NCBI GenBank assembly: GCA_019653755.1
Contig: BPCL01000001.1
Span: 124,001-188,000, forward strand
Reading direction: 5' to 3'
DNA length: 64,000 nucleotides
Source: Woeseia sp.
Lineage (GTDB): Bacteria > Pseudomonadota > Gammaproteobacteria > Steroidobacterales > UBA11654
Part shown: piece after piece, positions 30,040 to 39,880 of the stretch
How positions within the stretch are numbered: position 1 is the first letter of the stretch
How the letters are laid out: every line of letters starts with the position of its first letter
Notes under the pieces: model-generated
Database searches by the model: none
The model's input: only the letters and a program-made list of their open reading frames with translations
Told to the model about the DNA's origin: nothing
Position numbers and translations under genes: made by a program

Positions 30040-30786
30040 ATGAATTTTAAAAGAATTTACAAATACGGTTCTCCACCAAATTATTTCAGATTATGTTTAA
30101 AGTATGAGAATTGGTTTACTGTTCCAGGTTTTCTGTTAATCATCATTGGTTGTTATGGTGGTTTGTTCTTAGCGCCTCCTGACTACCAGATGGGCGACGC
30201 ATTCCGGATAATATATTTTCATGTGCCTAGTGCGTATCTCTCAATGAGTGCTTATGCCTACATGGCGTTAGCAGCCTTAGTTGGAATTGTATGGCGATCC
30301 AATGTGGCTTTCTCAGTGGCTAAAAGTATTGCTCCCTTTGGTGCCTCGTTTACATTTCTTGCTTTGGTAACTGGAATGCTTTGGGGTAAACCTATGTGGG
30401 GAACTGCTTGGGTTTGGGATGCACGGTTAACCTCTGAATTTATTCTACTTTTGCTCTACCTTGGTTATATGCTTTTACACGCATCAATTAGAGAGCAAAA
30501 AAAAGCTGACCGAGCAGCTTCGGTTCTGGCAATTGTTGGCGTTATTAACTTGCCTATCATTCATTACTCTGTGGTTTGGTGGAATACTCTTCACCAGGCA
30601 TCGACAATTTCAAAATTAAGTTCCCCCTCTATTGCCGGCGAAATGCTATGGCCTCTCTTGGTCATGATTTTTGGTTACGGTTTCTTTTTTTGGGGCGTTA
30701 TCTGTAGAGCCGGTGCAACTGAATTATTGAAAAGAGAAAAAAGGTCTAACTGGGTTAAGGAATATGTTGAGGAGCATCAATCATGA
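30040..30786 (+). CDS. ccmC: heme exporter protein CcmC
   Basis: FRIIYFHVPSAYLSMSAY and WGTAWVWDARLTSEFILLLLYLGY (WWD domain), VVWWNTLHQ. Confidence 0.95.
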   Translation: MNFKRIYKYGSPPNYFRLCLKYENWFTVPGFLLIIIGCYGGLFLAPPDYQMGDAFRIIYFHVPSAYLSMSAYAYMALAALVGIVWRSNVAFSVAKSIAPFGASFTFLALVTGMLWGKPMWGTAWVWDARLTSEFILLLLYLGYMLLHASIREQKKADRAASVLAIVGVINLPIIHYSVVWWNTLHQASTISKLSSPSIAGEMLWPLLVMIFGYGFFFWGVICRAGATELLKREKRSNWVKEYVEEHQS

Positions 30787-30926
30787 TCGAAGCTTTATCT
30801 ATGGGTGAATACAGCTTTTTTGTCTGGTCTTCTTTTCTTATTTCAATGTTTGTTCTATTGATAAATTACTTATGTGTTCATAGAGAATTTATTTCAGAGC
30901 TAAATAAAGTAAAATTAAATAAATAA
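30783..30926 (+). CDS. ccmD: CcmD
   Basis: 47-aa ORF MIEALSMGEYSFFVWSSFLISMFVLLINYLCVHREFISELNKVKLNK between ccmC and ccmE. Confidence 0.8.
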   Translation: MIEALSMGEYSFFVWSSFLISMFVLLINYLCVHREFISELNKVKLNK

Positions 30927-30945
30927 GATAATTTTAAAGAGATAA

Positions 30946-31367
30946 ATGCTTCCAAGACATCGCAGATTTTTGGGTATATGTTTGGTTCTGCTGACCGTAG
31001 GCCTGGCTTCTTTTTTTATTTTAAAATCTTTCCAAGATAACCTCTTATATTATCTAACCCCATCCGAAGTGATTGCTGGCAAAGCTCCAGAGGATCGAGA
31101 ATTCAGAATAGGGGGTTTGGTGGTCACTGGAAGTTTTTTTAGGCAGACAGGAAGTTTAACTTCTCAATTTGTCTTAACTGACGGTCAGCTTCTATAGAAG
31201 TCAGCTACAAGGGTATCCTTCCTGACTTATTTCGAGAAGGGCAGGGAATTATTGCTAGAGGGAAATTTAATAGCGCTAATCTCTTTATAGCTTCTGAAGT
31301 GTTGGCAAAACATGATGAAAACTATATGCCACCTGAGATACATGCAATGGAGACATCCTTGGAATAA
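30946..31367 (+). CDS. ccmE: heme chaperone CcmE, one frameshift near 31190
   Basis: [23 protein letters not shown]; next frame [23 protein letters not shown]...[14 protein letters not shown] (heme-binding His motif). Confidence 0.92.
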
Positions 31368-31368
31368 T

Positions 31369-33276
31369 ATGATTCCTGAGATCGGACAACTCTTAATGAT
31401 TACAGCACTTGCAGCGGCTTTGTTGCAGTTTTTAATTGGCCTAAAATTATTTACAGTTGATCAATCTCTTAGAATGATTTTGATTAAGCGTTTTACGCTT
31501 ATCCAATGCCTTTCTATTTTTCTCGCTATCTGTTGTTTGGGTTACAGCTTTCTCAATGATGATTTTTCAGTGCTTTATATAGCATTGAATTCAAACACCA
31601 ATCTGCCTGTACCGTATAAAATTGCTGCAATATGGGGAGCTCATGAAGGCTCATTATTATTATGGATGTTTCTCTTATCATTTTGGGGCGTGACGCTAGC
31701 TTTTTCGAAAAAATTCAACGATCAAGATAAAATGCTAAAAATTTATTCCCTATCAATATTAGGGTTAGTTAGTTTAAGTTTTATACTCTTTATTATTTAT
31801 ACTTCCAATCCCTTCGAGAGAATATTTCCGATGCCTGATCAAGGCCGAGGGCTCAACCCATTACTTCAAGACCCTGCTTTGGCCATACATCCTCCTATAC
31901 TCTATGCTGGTTATGTTGGTCTAGCTATTCCCTTCGCGCTGGCTTTAGCTTCTCTATTGACGCCTCATTCATCATCTTGGGCAGGTATCGCAAGAATATG
32001 GACCATCAATTCATGGTTGTTTCTCACTGGGGGTATCGCCCTTGGGAGTTGGTGGGCTTATTATGAGCTAGGATGGGGTGGTTGGTGGTTCTGGGACCCT
32101 GTGGAGAACGCCTCATTAATGCCTTGGTTGGTGGCTACTGCCTTAGTTCATTCGTTAATTGTCACTGAAAAAAAAGGGTTGTTTAATAGTTTCTCCACGC
32201 TGTTGGCAATCATCGCCTTTTCCTTAAGCCTTTTGGGAACCTTCCTGGTTAGATCTGGCGTTCTCATCTCAGTCCATTCCTTCGCATCTGATCCTGAAAG
32301 GGGATTGTTTATTTTAATGTTAATTGGCTTATTTACCGGCGGGGCCTTAATGCTTTTTGCCCTAAAGCAAAAACGCTCAGCACCATTAAAGCTTGAGCTT
32401 TTATCAAGAGAGTCACTGTTGCTTTTAAATAACGTTTTTCTATGCTCGGCTGCCGGTTTAGTTATGATTGGAACACTATACCCACTGGTTCTCGAGTTGG
32501 TTAACTCTGAAAAGATCTCAGTAGGCCCACCTTATTTTAATTTTGTTATTTTATTCCCCTGTATCCCGTTGTTAATTTTTGTTGGTCTTGCCATGTTCTC
32601 TGCCTGGAATGGAAAAGGGAGTAAGCTCTTATTAAGATCATCCAGAGTTGCTCTCCTATCAATTCTGATTGGATTAGTTGTTTCATTGCTAATTCTTAGT
32701 TACGACACACCACTGACCACCATTGGATTAATACTTGCAGTTTGGACAATTATCACTGGCTGTCTACCTCTAATCAGATCTAGAACTAGCAGTTTGGTAA
32801 AAAATTTACCGATGGCGTTGGCCCATATTGGATTGGGAATTATGGTGCTTGGCATCACTGTAACTAGTTCATACGGAATTACATTTGATGACACCCTAGG
32901 GTTTGGTCAATCCAAAACGGTGGGTGAGTATGAGTTTAAATTAATCACCATTAATGATCGAACTGGTCCTAATTACACGGCTAAAGTTGCGATGGTAGAG
33001 ATTTATTCAGAAAATCAAAAAATTGGCACTGTGTTTCCAGAAAAAAGAGTCTATGACACCACATCCCCTTCGATGACGGAAGCAGGGATAGAGGCCAATT
33101 TATTTAGAGACCTGTTTGTTGCGCTCGGTGAGGATTTAGGGGGCGATATATGGAGCATGCATCTGCAATACAAACCTCTTCTTAGATTAATTTGGCTTGG
33201 TCCTTTCATAATGATTTTAGGAGGTCTAGTTAGATTGTTTCTTTTAAAACCTTTATCTGAGACGGCGAACTCGTGA
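31369..33276 (+). CDS. ccmF: heme lyase CcmF
   Basis: MIPEIGQLLMI start; WGAHEGSLLLW; GWGGWWFWDPVENASLMPWL (WWD); 636 aa. Confidence 0.95.
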   Translation: MIPEIGQLLMITALAAALLQFLIGLKLFTVDQSLRMILIKRFTLIQCLSIFLAICCLGYSFLNDDFSVLYIALNSNTNLPVPYKIAAIWGAHEGSLLLWMFLLSFWGVTLAFSKKFNDQDKMLKIYSLSILGLVSLSFILFIIYTSNPFERIFPMPDQGRGLNPLLQDPALAIHPPILYAGYVGLAIPFALALASLLTPHSSSWAGIARIWTINSWLFLTGGIALGSWWAYYELGWGGWWFWDPVENASLMPWLVATALVHSLIVTEKKGLFNSFSTLLAIIAFSLSLLGTFLVRSGVLISVHSFASDPERGLFILMLIGLFTGGALMLFALKQKRSAPLKLELLSRESLLLLNNVFLCSAAGLVMIGTLYPLVLELVNSEKISVGPPYFNFVILFPCIPLLIFVGLAMFSAWNGKGSKLLLRSSRVALLSILIGLVVSLLILSYDTPLTTIGLILAVWTIITGCLPLIRSRTSSLVKNLPMALAHIGLGIMVLGITVTSSYGITFDDTLGFGQSKTVGEYEFKLITINDRTGPNYTAKVAMVEIYSENQKIGTVFPEKRVYDTTSPSMTEAGIEANLFRDLFVALGEDLGGDIWSMHLQYKPLLRLIWLGPFIMILGGLVRLFLLKPLSETANS

Positions 33277-33797
33277 AGCGATTACTACCTATAGCAATTT
33301 TTCTGGGACTATTCATCCTTTTAGCTAGAAGTCTTTTTGTTCCTCAAATGGATCTCCCATCACCATTAATAGGGAAGCAAATACCTAGTTTTTCTCTTAA
33401 CGAATTAGGTAAATCTAGCACCGTTACCCATCAAGATTTATTAGGTGATATTGCTCTGATAAACATCTGGGCCACATGGTGTGTTGGATGTGAAATTGAA
33501 CACGATTTTCTCGTCGAGCTTAGCCTTGATCAGGATCTAGATATACCAATCATAGGTATCAACTGGAAGGACCGAGATGATTTGGCTACCCGTTGGCTTA
33601 TTCAAAAAGGCAATCCTTATTCCAAGATACTCTCTGATCCAATAGGTAATACAGCTATTGATTTTGGAGTCTATGGTGCACCGGAAACATTTTTAATTGA
33701 TGATCAAGGAATCATTCATTACAAACACATTGGACCGATGGATCGTCAAAATTTTGAACAAGATATTCTGCCAAGAATAGTGGCATTAAGAAAATGA
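33273..33797 (+). CDS. ccmG: thiol:disulfide interchange protein CcmG/DsbE
   Basis: INIWATWCVGCEIEHDFL thioredoxin-like WCxxC; position in ccm cluster. Confidence 0.92.
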   Translation: MKRLLPIAIFLGLFILLARSLFVPQMDLPSPLIGKQIPSFSLNELGKSSTVTHQDLLGDIALINIWATWCVGCEIEHDFLVELSLDQDLDIPIIGINWKDRDDLATRWLIQKGNPYSKILSDPIGNTAIDFGVYGAPETFLIDDQGIIHYKHIGPMDRQNFEQDILPRIVALRK

Positions 33798-33810
33798 AGA
33801 AATTGCTCTA

Positions 33811-34164
33811 ATGTTTTTACTGTTGCCTTTTCAGGTTGTTCCAGATGACCTGAATACAAACCTGACAGCAACTCAGCAGGAGTTATATCAGGGGATTATC
33901 CAGGAAGTCAGATGCTTGGTTTGTCAGAATCAGTCCATTGCAGAATCCAACGCTGAATTAGCCAAAGACTTGAGAGAGGAGATTTTTCAGCAAGTGGAGC
34001 AAGGGAGGAATGAAGCACAGGTAAAGAGCTATTTACAGGAACGCTATGGTGATTTTGTCCTCTATGAGCCAAGCTTCAAGCAAAGCACTTATTTTTTATG
34101 GTTATCACCTATCCTAATACTTATCCTGATATTGGGTTGGCTAAGAAAGATAGGCGTATTCTAA
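33811..34164 (+). CDS. ccmH: CcmH
   Basis: VRCLVCQNQSIAESNAELAKDLR; C-terminal TM. Confidence 0.93.
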   Translation: MFLLLPFQVVPDDLNTNLTATQQELYQGIIQEVRCLVCQNQSIAESNAELAKDLREEIFQQVEQGRNEAQVKSYLQERYGDFVLYEPSFKQSTYFLWLSPILILILILGWLRKIGVF

Positions 34165-34167
34165 ATT

Positions 34168-34791
34168 ATGACTATTGAGGTTTATTTATTTATCGCTCTA
34201 GGAGTTCTAGTCATCACCTGGAGCCTTGCCTCTTTGTTCAAGAAATCACCAGATCAAACTAAGACCATACTAATACTAATTTGTTCTATTGCATTAGTCT
34301 CAGTTTTTTATCTACTGACTTACCAGAGTGTCTCAAATTACCAAGAGGCTAAGAACGAAGAAGAGAGTCAAAGAGATAAAGTACTTGAGGCTCTAGTGCA
34401 ATATGTCGAGGCTAACCCTAGTGATGCCCAAGCAGTAAAAGTAATTGCAGAATATAACTTGGAACTTGGTAATTATGATGGGGCCTATAAGTACTATCAG
34501 CAAGCCTATCTAGCCAATGCTTCAAATGATATTTCAATCATCATAGGACTAATCGAATCGACACTTCTGAGTCGACCCGAAGTATTGATCTACGATTTAA
34601 ATGACTTGGTTAACCAAGCGTTGGCAATTGATCCAGTAGATCAACGAGCACTGTGGTTTGGAGGCCTGATTGCTAGAGCCAATGGTGATCAAGCATTAGC
34701 ACGAACGAGATGGCTGAAGTTATTGGAAGACTCCCAGCTATCCGTTGACATGAGACAGGCAATTAATGAACAATTGAGCTTAATTAATTAA
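34168..34791 (+). CDS. CcmI-like TPR protein
   Basis: TM pair and TPR-like region (AEYNLELGNYDGAYKYYQQAYLAN) directly after ccmH. Confidence 0.75.
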   Translation: MTIEVYLFIALGVLVITWSLASLFKKSPDQTKTILILICSIALVSVFYLLTYQSVSNYQEAKNEEESQRDKVLEALVQYVEANPSDAQAVKVIAEYNLELGNYDGAYKYYQQAYLANASNDISIIIGLIESTLLSRPEVLIYDLNDLVNQALAIDPVDQRALWFGGLIARANGDQALARTRWLKLLEDSQLSVDMRQAINEQLSLIN

Positions 34792-34809
34792 CATCTATGT
34801 TGGAAAAAA

Positions 34810-35151
34810 ATGATAAATGAGAAAGTTTTAAAATATTATCAAAATCTACATCAATCTAGATTGAATCTGATTCTCCACATTATCGGTTCAGTCCTTTTTA
34901 TCTCCGCCAACATTTTTCTCTTATACTCCTTGTTTACTGTTGATCTTTATAATCTTGCGTTGTCATTTGCAGTTATTTCATTAAGCATTATTCTTCAAGC
35001 TATAGGACATCAGTTTGAACCCGAGCAATTCGAAGGTTTCAAAGGTCCTGTGGACTTCGTTAGAACTTTTTATTTGGAGTTAATAATTGTATTTCCTATT
35101 TTTTTATTCTCTCCGTTTTTTAAGGAGAATTGGAATAAGGGAATCAGCTAA
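34810..35151 (+). CDS. DUF962/Mpo1-like membrane protein
   Basis: YYQNLHQSRLNLILHIIGSVLFISANIF, IGHQFEPEQFEGFKGP. Confidence 0.6.
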   Translation: MINEKVLKYYQNLHQSRLNLILHIIGSVLFISANIFLLYSLFTVDLYNLALSFAVISLSIILQAIGHQFEPEQFEGFKGPVDFVRTFYLELIIVFPIFLFSPFFKENWNKGIS

Positions 35152-35152
35152 G

Positions 35153-35542
35153 ATGAAATCTATACTTATCACTTTAGCTTCGGTATTTCTGGGGCAAGTA
35201 ATCTATGCTGCTGAACTTTGGAGTGTTAATGAGTTAAAAGCCATTATTGATATATCATCAGAAGAGATCGTTCTTCTTGATGTAAGATCAAAGGAAGAAT
35301 TTGAATCTGGAAGTATAAAGGATTCAATTAATATACCTCATGAGGATTTACTTTCGGATATTGCTCTCGTCTCTCAATATAAGACAAAGAAAGTGGTTGT
35401 CTATTGCAGAAGTGGCAGGAGAGCAGAACTAGTGATTAATGAACTAGAGAAGAATGGCTTTCTTGATATTATTGATATAGACGGCGACATAATGGCGTGG
35501 TCTCAATCAAATTATCCGTTAGAGATAGAGGAGGGGAGATAA
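35153..35542 (+). CDS. secreted rhodanese-like sulfurtransferase
   Basis: LLDVRSKEEFESGSIKDSINIPHEDL; active site VVVYCRSGRRAE. Confidence 0.88.
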   Translation: MKSILITLASVFLGQVIYAAELWSVNELKAIIDISSEEIVLLDVRSKEEFESGSIKDSINIPHEDLLSDIALVSQYKTKKVVVYCRSGRRAELVINELEKNGFLDIIDIDGDIMAWSQSNYPLEIEEGR

Positions 35543-35543
35543 G

Positions 35544-36140
35544 GTGAATAAATATTCTGGTGATTTCACCGCTACATTAGTATCTGTAAATATTGGTAAA
35601 ACGGTAGAATTTATTAAGGACTCTATCAGCAGTGCTCAAGCTGAATTGGATGGTTTTGAGGGAGATAAGCATCGGAGTTATATGCGAGGTGCTTACGAAG
35701 GAGAATCTTATCCAGTTGGCACCGTAAGGAGGAATGACCGACAATGGTCAGCCGTTTCTGTTGAGGAGCTCGCTGAGATTACAGAGTCTATGAGCCTGCA
35801 GGAACCCTTAACACCTCAAGAGCTAGGAGCTAATCTTTGCTTTGGAGGAGCTCCTAATTTGTCTCAATTACCTAAAGGCACAAAGCTCTTATTCCCTTCA
35901 GGTGCAGCCTTGATAGTCGAAGAATACAATCCTCCTTGTCATGACATGTCTGAACAAATAGCTAAAACCCATATCACCTCATCGGGCGAAGCTCCTGGAA
36001 AACTTGATTTTCTTAAAGCTGCAAAAAAATTAAGAGGTCTAGTAGGGGTGATTGATGTGGCTGGATCAATTCATGAAGGCGATGAAGTTCAAATTAAAGT
36101 CTACGATGCTGAGCGTATGAAGACTTTTCTTGAGAAGTAA
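35544..36140 (+). CDS. MOSC-domain protein
   Basis: VSVEELAEITE, PQELGANLCFGG, LLFPSGAALIVEEYNPPCHDM. Confidence 0.8.
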   Translation: MNKYSGDFTATLVSVNIGKTVEFIKDSISSAQAELDGFEGDKHRSYMRGAYEGESYPVGTVRRNDRQWSAVSVEELAEITESMSLQEPLTPQELGANLCFGGAPNLSQLPKGTKLLFPSGAALIVEEYNPPCHDMSEQIAKTHITSSGEAPGKLDFLKAAKKLRGLVGVIDVAGSIHEGDEVQIKVYDAERMKTFLEK

Positions 36141-36211
36141 TAAAAGTCTAAATTCAATTAGTTTTGTCTTTGAAAAGAGTTGGTAGGAATTTAACCAAGT
36201 GATTCATTTCT

Positions 36212-36910
36212 TCAGGGACAATGAATCAATAAGTTTCTAGCTAAGTCATCTGTTATTAAAATATTTTTTGCTAAACGACTCTCAAGTAAGGGTTTGATGA
36301 GCGAGGTTAAGATACTGTTCGTGTGAGTTGGGTTCATACCCAACCAAAAGCTGCTCTGCATTCTAGAACCCTCTGCGTTTCGACTTACCAAATGGGTAAT
36401 GCTAGCCACAGAGATATTGTTACTCATATCTCTGACATGAGCACAAATTGCTGTTTCTTTCTCATCGTTTAAGTCTGAAAAGCCAAATTGTTTAGGTTCA
36501 ACAAAACTAATACACAGATCGTTTAATTCATTACCAATGTACTCACTTACATAAGAGTCCATATTTAAGTATTTTTCTTTATCGGTTTCAAAGTGAGAAT
36601 TATCTTCTTTAAGTGATGCAGAGATATGAGCTTTAGGGTGCCATAACTGATATCGCTCAGATTCATTTAAATGCCAACCGAACCACCAATCAATCATCCT
36701 TGGCGTCACTTCAGGCATTTCAGTGATGCAAGTAACCAGCATTTCTTTATTCTGATTTCTGTATATTCCAACGGAAAACGGTTCTTTTTGGTGTAAATGA
36801 GCAGCGTCTTTGAACCCTAAGAATTCACAATTCTTGATATCATTTTTTATGGACTCTCTTATGCTCTGAGGCAATTCGCCCATGGGGATTTTATAGTTAG
36901 CTAGACTCAT
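36212..36910 (-). CDS. DAPG hydrolase (PhlG)-like protein
   Basis: MPEVTPRMIDWWFGWHLNESERYQLWHPKAHIS resembles the metal-binding core of PhlG-type C-C hydrolases. Confidence 0.6.
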   Translation of the reverse strand: MSLANYKIPMGELPQSIRESIKNDIKNCEFLGFKDAAHLHQKEPFSVGIYRNQNKEMLVTCITEMPEVTPRMIDWWFGWHLNESERYQLWHPKAHISASLKEDNSHFETDKEKYLNMDSYVSEYIGNELNDLCISFVEPKQFGFSDLNDEKETAICAHVRDMSNNISVASITHLVSRNAEGSRMQSSFWLGMNPTHTNSILTSLIKPLLESRLAKNILITDDLARNLLIHCP

Positions 36911-37856
36911 CCCCTAGAACAAGACTATCGATCGTTTGAATTTCTTCCTCTGATATATCCCATGAAATAGCTTCTATATTTTGGACCATTTGTTCAGGGC
37001 TTGTGGCTCCCACTAGGACCGAGGCAACTTGACTCCGGTTGGCTACCCATGCGAGCGACATCTCAAGGAGATTACGCCCAATCTCAGACCCGAAACCATT
37101 TAATTTATCGATAATGTCGAATTTTTCTTCAGAGGTGAATGCTCCTTTCCACAAGGCTAATCGACTGCCTTTAGGCGCCTCTTTTTCTCTGGTAACTTTC
37201 CCAGTCAATAAGCCGCTTTCTAAAGGAAAGTAGGGCAGTAGACTCACATCATGCTTGGCGCATACTGGTAATATTTCTTTTTCTATATCTCTGGTTAAAA
37301 CGCTGTATCTAGTTTGCAGAGATACAAATTGATTTAATTCATTGGTTAATGATGTCCAGCCTGATTCTGAAATTTGCCATGATGCAAAATTTGAAGCTCC
37401 TATGTGTCTGACTTTACCTGAAGAGATGAGCTCTTCCAATGCTCTTAGAGTTTCATCAATTGGAGTTTCTGCATCTGGGAAGTGCATTTGATACAAATCA
37501 ATATAATCTGTGTCTAATCGCTCAAGACTTTCTTCAACAGCTCCCATAATGTATTTTTTGGTGCCACCACCTTTTATAGAACTTCTACCCGTTGCAGGAT
37601 CAGTCCCGAATTTCGTGGCAATGATTACTTTGTCCCTAATGCCTTTTATAGCTTTGCCCGTGATTGTTTCTGAATTGCCTCTCATCCCCCCATAAGTTGG
37701 GGCTGTATCGATACAGTTCACTCCATTATCAACTGCTGCTTTTATTGTCTCTATGCTCTTTTCTTCATCGCAAAAGAATCCAAAATTAAGTGCCCCCAAG
37801 GTAATTATTGGGAGTTCAAGATCAGAGTTACCAAGTTTTCTGAATTTCATGTTCAA
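36897..37856 (-). CDS. aldo/keto reductase
   Basis: GVNCIDTAPTYGG, YIDLYQMHFPD, VRHIGASNF, ASVLVGATSPEQMVQN. Confidence 0.92.
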   Translation of the reverse strand: MNMKFRKLGNSDLELPIITLGALNFGFFCDEEKSIETIKAAVDNGVNCIDTAPTYGGMRGNSETITGKAIKGIRDKVIIATKFGTDPATGRSSIKGGGTKKYIMGAVEESLERLDTDYIDLYQMHFPDAETPIDETLRALEELISSGKVRHIGASNFASWQISESGWTSLTNELNQFVSLQTRYSVLTRDIEKEILPVCAKHDVSLLPYFPLESGLLTGKVTREKEAPKGSRLALWKGAFTSEEKFDIIDKLNGFGSEIGRNLLEMSLAWVANRSQVASVLVGATSPEQMVQNIEAISWDISEEEIQTIDSLVLGDESS

Positions 37857-37871
37857 TCCTTTATATCTAAT

Positions 37872-38664
37872 TTACCATGGCATTGGTGTTCCATCGCAGT
37901 TTACAAACAATGGCTTTGTTTCAATCGTAAGTTCTTCTATATAACTCATCATCTTGGTCACTGATTCATAAGTTGTAATCATCGGTATCTTACCTTCTTG
38001 AATCATCCGAATTAAGGTCTCTGGGACCATCTTTGTCAATTCTTCAGGTATAGGATCCTCAGGTTTTAAATCCAGGAAGCCACGTGTGTCTACCAGTCCA
38101 GGATTAATTAATGAGACCATAATATTTTCACTCATTAATTCATGGTAGAGATTATGCACCGCTAAATGGAGCGCGGCTTTACTTGATCGATAAGAGTATA
38201 GCGTTACTGGTGGAGTGATCTGTGCAATAGAGCCAGCAGCACTGCCTAGGAAAATTATTTTTTTGGTGTCACTGGATCGAACGTTGTCAATGAGTCTTTC
38301 GGTAATTCTAATAGGACCAATAGCATTAACTTCAAAACTTCTAGTAAACATTTCATAATCAATGGCACCAAATTTTTGAGGGTCAGGCGGACCTAAGTAG
38401 GCCGCATTATTTATCAGAATATCAATCGGTTGATTATTCAGCTCTGCCGATAAATTATTAATACTTTCTTCTTGAGTAATGTCTGCAGCAATGATGCTTT
38501 TTATTACTATTTGTTTCTGCAAGCTCATTGAGATCATCGGCTTTGGATGGATTTCTGCATGTGGCAATCACATTACAATCGTTCTGACTGTATTGTTTAA
38601 CAAACTCTAGACCAATACCTCTATTAGACCCTGTGATTAAAACTGTACTCATATCTTGGCTCAT
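37872..38664 (-). CDS. short-chain dehydrogenase, one frameshift near 38510
   Basis: ITGSNRGIGLEFVKQY; ADITQEES; NNAAYLG; YSYRSSKAAL (YxxxK). Confidence 0.88.
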
Positions 38665-38666
38665 AG

Positions 38667-39789
38667 TTATGTATTTATCCTTGGAATTGCAGGGTATTGC
38701 CAGTTTTCAGGGTTATTTTTTCTAGTGACTGAAGGAATGACACAATACTTTCCATCTTCAATTAATTTGTTCCAAGCTGAGTAGTCAATTTGCCAGCCCT
38801 TATCTTTCATTTCATGCATTAAGTCCCAGTAGACTTTAATAACTGTGTCTTCGTGTTTGCCTACTATCTCTGACATTCCATCAGGACCGTATTTAGGTAC
38901 TTGGGCTTCTGCAATCACCTTATCCTCAAAGATATTCTTCAAGTTTCTTTTTAGAGCCATTTTATTCATCCATTTGTGTGTCATGAAATTCCTGAAGAAA
39001 TAGTATCTCATCATGGTTCTGGTTCGATCAATTGGTGTAGAGAACTCATAGAAACAATTGAATTTTCCCGAGCCAATAGCGCCAATCTCAACCTGACCTC
39101 TTAGAGTTTGCCCAGCAATAAAGTACTTAAGTATCGACTTTACCTTAGTGCCTTCTTCGCGAACATTGGACCATGCACCCTTACTGTATGTTGATTCTGT
39201 TTCTATAAAGGCAGTCATTCCATAATCAGTTTTTTCAACTGTATGTGGAGGAGGTTGGTACGGGTTTTCTTGATCCTCAAATCTAATGCCATGAACAATA
39301 GGTAAATGTACATAGTCTAGATTACTGAATTTTGCCAAATGAAAATTTGATTCGAAAATTACGTCATAAGGAATTACTGCGTATTGTGAATCGTCTAGTT
39401 CAGGAATATCCATAATAGGCTTAGCGCTTTCGGGGTCATCGCCTAAGAATGCCCAAATGAGTCCTTGTTTTTCTATAGTGGGATAGGCATCAACTTTTAC
39501 ACCTGGGGCAGCCGTCTGTGGGTCATCGTCACCAATTGAAGGAATCTTTGTGCATTGCCCATCACGATTAAATTGCCAACCATGAAAAGGGGGAAATAAT
39601 TTCTCCATTATCACTGATACTTCCATTAGATAGGCTGTCACCTCGATGAGGACAAGCATTGCTTAGGCAAGCAGGATTACCCTTATCGTCTCTGAAAAGA
39701 ACAAAGTCCGCACCCAGCATTTGGACATATAGAGGTTGGTCTTTTAGCTCTTCACTTCTTGCTGCAACATACCATACATTTGTATACAT
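38667..39789 (-). CDS. Rieske aromatic-ring-hydroxylating / O-demethylase-type oxygenase, one frameshift near 39590
   Basis: NVWYVAARSEEL, CLSNACPHRGDSLSNG, PFHGWQFNRDGQC, NLDYVHLPIVHG. Confidence 0.85.
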
Positions 39790-39880
39790 CTTTATTTGTC
39801 CTTGTTACATTTTGATACCTTATCGAAAGCAGATAATAAGATACAATTAATTCAATCTAAAACTATAAGTGATTAAATAA

